This document shows positions 12,851-14,838 of a stretch of DNA of 14,838 nt, piece after piece (position 1 is the stretch's first letter; each line of letters starts with the position of its first letter). Source of the stretch: RGDT01 sp964630925. Its GTDB lineage: Bacteria > Planctomycetota > Planctomycetia > Gemmatales > Gemmataceae. Where the stretch lies: the NCBI GenBank assembly GCA_964630925.1, contig CAZVZK010000210.1, positions 1 through 14,838 of the forward strand, in the 5' to 3' direction. A program made the position numbers and the translations under genes. Below the pieces are notes generated by a model. It was given only the letters and a program-made list of their open reading frames with translations, made no database searches and was not told the DNA's origin.

Positions 12851-14680
12851 GTGCTGGGACCGATCTTCCTGCGTGAGCTGATCACCGGCCCGCGCCGCCC
12901 CGGGCACTTCGCCGCCCGCGCCGCCTTCCTCGGCGGGCTGTGGGTCGTGGCGGTGACGGCGTGGCTGGCGACGCTGGGCTGGTCGCGCACGGCGACGCTG
13001 GGCGACACGGCCCGCTTCGGGCCTCTGCTCTTCCAGTTGTTGACGTACTTCCTGCTGGCCCTGGTGCTGTTCTTCGCGGCGCTGTCGTGCGCCGGGGCGG
13101 TGGCCAAGGAGAAGGACCGGCGGACGTTCATCCTGCTCCTGATGACGGACATGACGGACGCCGAGATCGTGCTGGGGAAGATCCTGGGCAGCCTGCTGCC
13201 GCTGTTGGCGCAGCTGGCCCTGTCGATCCCGGTGTTCATGCTGCTGGTGCTGCTGGGGGGGACGTCGGCGGGCCAGGTGGCGCAGGCCGCCGTGGTGATG
13301 GCGGGGACGGCGATGGCGGCGGGGTCGCTGGGCGGGCTGGTGGCGCTGTGGCGCGACAAGACGTTCCAGTCGCTGGCGTTCACCACGCTGATCCTTGTGT
13401 TCTACCTGCTGCTGGTGCGGGGTGTGGCCCTCGTGCCGGGGATATCGGCGGAGTCGTCCTCGACGCTGATGGCGTGGCTGGACCCGTTCCTGGCGATGCG
13501 GTCGGCGCACATGCCGCGGCTGGAGGGGGAGGGGGGCCTGGCGCCGGCGTTCGGGTTCGGGCTGGCGATGCTGGGGATGGCGGTGCTGCTGAACGGGATC
13601 GGGCTTTGGGGGCTGCGGCGGTGGAACCCGAGCGGCGAGCCGATCATGCAGCGTGAGCGCCCCGAGGACGCGGTGGACCGGGAGCGCGGGGTGGAGACGG
13701 CGGCGGAGCGGAAGGAGAGGGCGAGCGTCCACGCCGCCCCGGGCGTGACGCGGCGGGTGGAGGGCAACCCGATCCTGTGGCGCGAGGTGTTCACGCGGGC
13801 GTACGGCAACCGGCCGCTGCTGGTGAAGCTGGCGTACTTCGTGGTGCTGGCGCTGATCTGCTACCCGGCGCTGGCGCCGCTGATGGGGGCCGAGCGGCCG
13901 GGGTGGCTGGCGGCGCTGGGGCTGTTGCCGGTGACGGTGCTGAGCCTGCTGCTGGTGGCGGCGCAGGCGGCGACGGCGATCACGTCGGAGCGCGACACGG
14001 GGGCGCTGGACCTGCTGCTGGTGACCGACCTGTCGGCGCAGGAGTTCATCTTCGGGAAGCTGCTGGGCATCCTGTACAACACGAAGGAGTACCTGCTGCC
14101 GCCGCTGATCCTGGCGGGGGTGTACGGGTATTTCGGGATGCTGGCGACGCCGCCGAAGGGGTACCCGCAGTACGCGGCGGCGATGAACGCGTCGGCGATG
14201 GTGTGCGTGATGGGGGTGTGCCTGATCCTGCTGGCGTTCGCGGCGATCCTGGGGGTGCACGTGGCCCTGCGGACGCAGAACAGCCAGGTGGCGATCCTGC
14301 ACGCGTTGAGCACGGTGTTCTTCCTGACGGTGGGGACGCTGGTGTGCATCGCGTTGATCCTGATCAACCGGCGGTTCGAGTACCAGTGGGGGAGCTTCGT
14401 GTTCTTCCTGATCGCGGGGGTGGGGGGGCTGTGGTACGTGCTGAACGGGGAGAGGCCTTCGGGGGCGCTGACGTGGGCGTCGTGGCTGTGCCCGCTGGCG
14501 GTGCTGTACGTGGTGATGAACGTGCTGGTGGCGCGGCCGGGGTCGCAGGAGTCGGCGGACCCGCTGATCCCGTTCGTGGTGATCGCGGGGGCGTTCGGGT
14601 TCGCGATGGCGGCGATGCTGGTGCCGCTGTTGAGCGAGTTCGACGTGGCGATGGGGCGGACCTCGGGCGGCGTGGACTGA
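12851..14680 (+). CDS. ABC-2 type permease, fused internal duplication
   Basis: 609 aa from a GTG with GGAGGGG 7 nt upstream. It is an integral membrane protein of the ABC-2/NatB kind with about twelve helices in two halves. Each half begins alike (GPIFLRELITG at residue 3; GNPILWREVFTR at 305). Each has the family motif after the second helix: KEKDRRTFILLLMTDMTDAE followed by IVLGKILG (86-113), and SERDTGALDLLLVTDLSAQE followed by FIFGKLLG (about 379-406). A charged linker (about 268-303) joins the halves. A permease normally works with an ATP-binding subunit, and none is in this window; the next gene is a tRNA. The transported substrate cannot be read from sequence. It may be an exporter, but a degenerate or regulatory role without an ATPase is possible. 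Confidence 0.88.
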   Translation: MLGPIFLRELITGPRRPGHFAARAAFLGGLWVVAVTAWLATLGWSRTATLGDTARFGPLLFQLLTYFLLALVLFFAALSCAGAVAKEKDRRTFILLLMTDMTDAEIVLGKILGSLLPLLAQLALSIPVFMLLVLLGGTSAGQVAQAAVVMAGTAMAAGSLGGLVALWRDKTFQSLAFTTLILVFYLLLVRGVALVPGISAESSSTLMAWLDPFLAMRSAHMPRLEGEGGLAPAFGFGLAMLGMAVLLNGIGLWGLRRWNPSGEPIMQRERPEDAVDRERGVETAAERKERASVHAAPGVTRRVEGNPILWREVFTRAYGNRPLLVKLAYFVVLALICYPALAPLMGAERPGWLAALGLLPVTVLSLLLVAAQAATAITSERDTGALDLLLVTDLSAQEFIFGKLLGILYNTKEYLLPPLILAGVYGYFGMLATPPKGYPQYAAAMNASAMVCVMGVCLILLAFAAILGVHVALRTQNSQVAILHALSTVFFLTVGTLVCIALILINRRFEYQWGSFVFFLIAGVGGLWYVLNGERPSGALTWASWLCPLAVLYVVMNVLVARPGSQESADPLIPFVVIAGAFGFAMAAMLVPLLSEFDVAMGRTSGGVD

Positions 14681-14733
14681 ACCTCGCCGGGGCGGCGTGT
14701 GTCGTGGGGTGGGAGAAAAAGGAGGAAGGCCCC

Positions 14734-14762
14734 TTGCCACGGCGGCGGGCCGCTGTAATAAT
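14734..14762 (+). promoter_or_regulatory. Promoter of tRNA-Lys
   Basis: TTGCCA (14734-14739), a 17-bp spacer and AATAAT (14757-14762), preceded by TGT as an extended -10. The -10 ends 11 bp before the tRNA 5' end. Confidence 0.55.
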
Positions 14763-14773
14763 CTCATCTCGAA

Positions 14774-14838
<65 letters not shown>

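Noticed and set aside
12788..14767. 659-codon minus-strand frame opposite the ABC permease
   Set aside because: Product is mostly Arg, His, Gln and Pro without hydrophobic or domain structure; shadow of the permease codons.

Overview
The window is about 14.8 kb of very GC-rich bacterial chromosome. Several features suggest a planctomycete of the Gemmataceae/Isosphaeraceae type: WD40 repeats attached to a transporter, a DUF4214-like small secreted protein, small lineage-restricted secreted and membrane proteins, a PAS-hybrid kinase, and widely spaced genes with purple-GGAGG Shine-Dalgarno sites and TACAAT-like -10 boxes. This taxonomic call is inference from gene style, not from a marker gene. 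I see no phage, IS element, CRISPR array or plasmid gene, so the region looks chromosomal.

Left part (1-3698). A minus-strand operon runs from a TPCP-type heavy-metal P-type ATPase (3236 to 1308), through a two-helix membrane protein (1282 to 653), to a secreted His-rich protein made of four similar helices (564 to 130). It ends at a strong GC palindrome (77-106). Divergent to it is a small GYD-domain protein (3375-3674).

Middle part (3699-7262). A minus-strand pair encodes a PLP-dependent decarboxylase and a secreted polysaccharide-lyase-like jelly-roll protein, coupled by an ATGA overlap. The decarboxylase is split by an apparent one-base frameshift near 6069, leaving its first 65 or so residues in another frame. 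Upstream are a two-helix small membrane protein (6687 to 6373) and a secreted DUF4214-like protein (7262 to 6840).

Signalling part (7524-9858). A PAS-HisKA-HATPase-REC hybrid histidine kinase (minus) lies divergent to a single-domain response regulator (plus). The kinase has a recognisable promoter in the shared 301-bp intergenic region. The regulator leader can form competing hairpins.

Right part (10197-14838). A tRNA-Gly(CCC) on the minus strand shares an overlapping divergent promoter region with the most unusual gene of the window. That gene (10342-12588) is an MFS transporter of the anion:cation symporter type, with a complete seven-bladed WD40 propeller inserted in the loop between transmembrane helices 11 and 12. 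Topology rules place this loop outside the cytoplasm. Next come two AT-rich hairpins, then a fused, internally duplicated ABC-2 type permease (12851-14680) without a neighbouring ATPase. The window ends inside a tRNA-Lys(CTT).

The main candidate for something undescribed is the MFS/WD40 insertion protein, a transporter carrying its own extracytoplasmic propeller. Secondary points are the metal-ATPase/His-rich repeat-protein operon, the frameshifted decarboxylase and several structured leaders.
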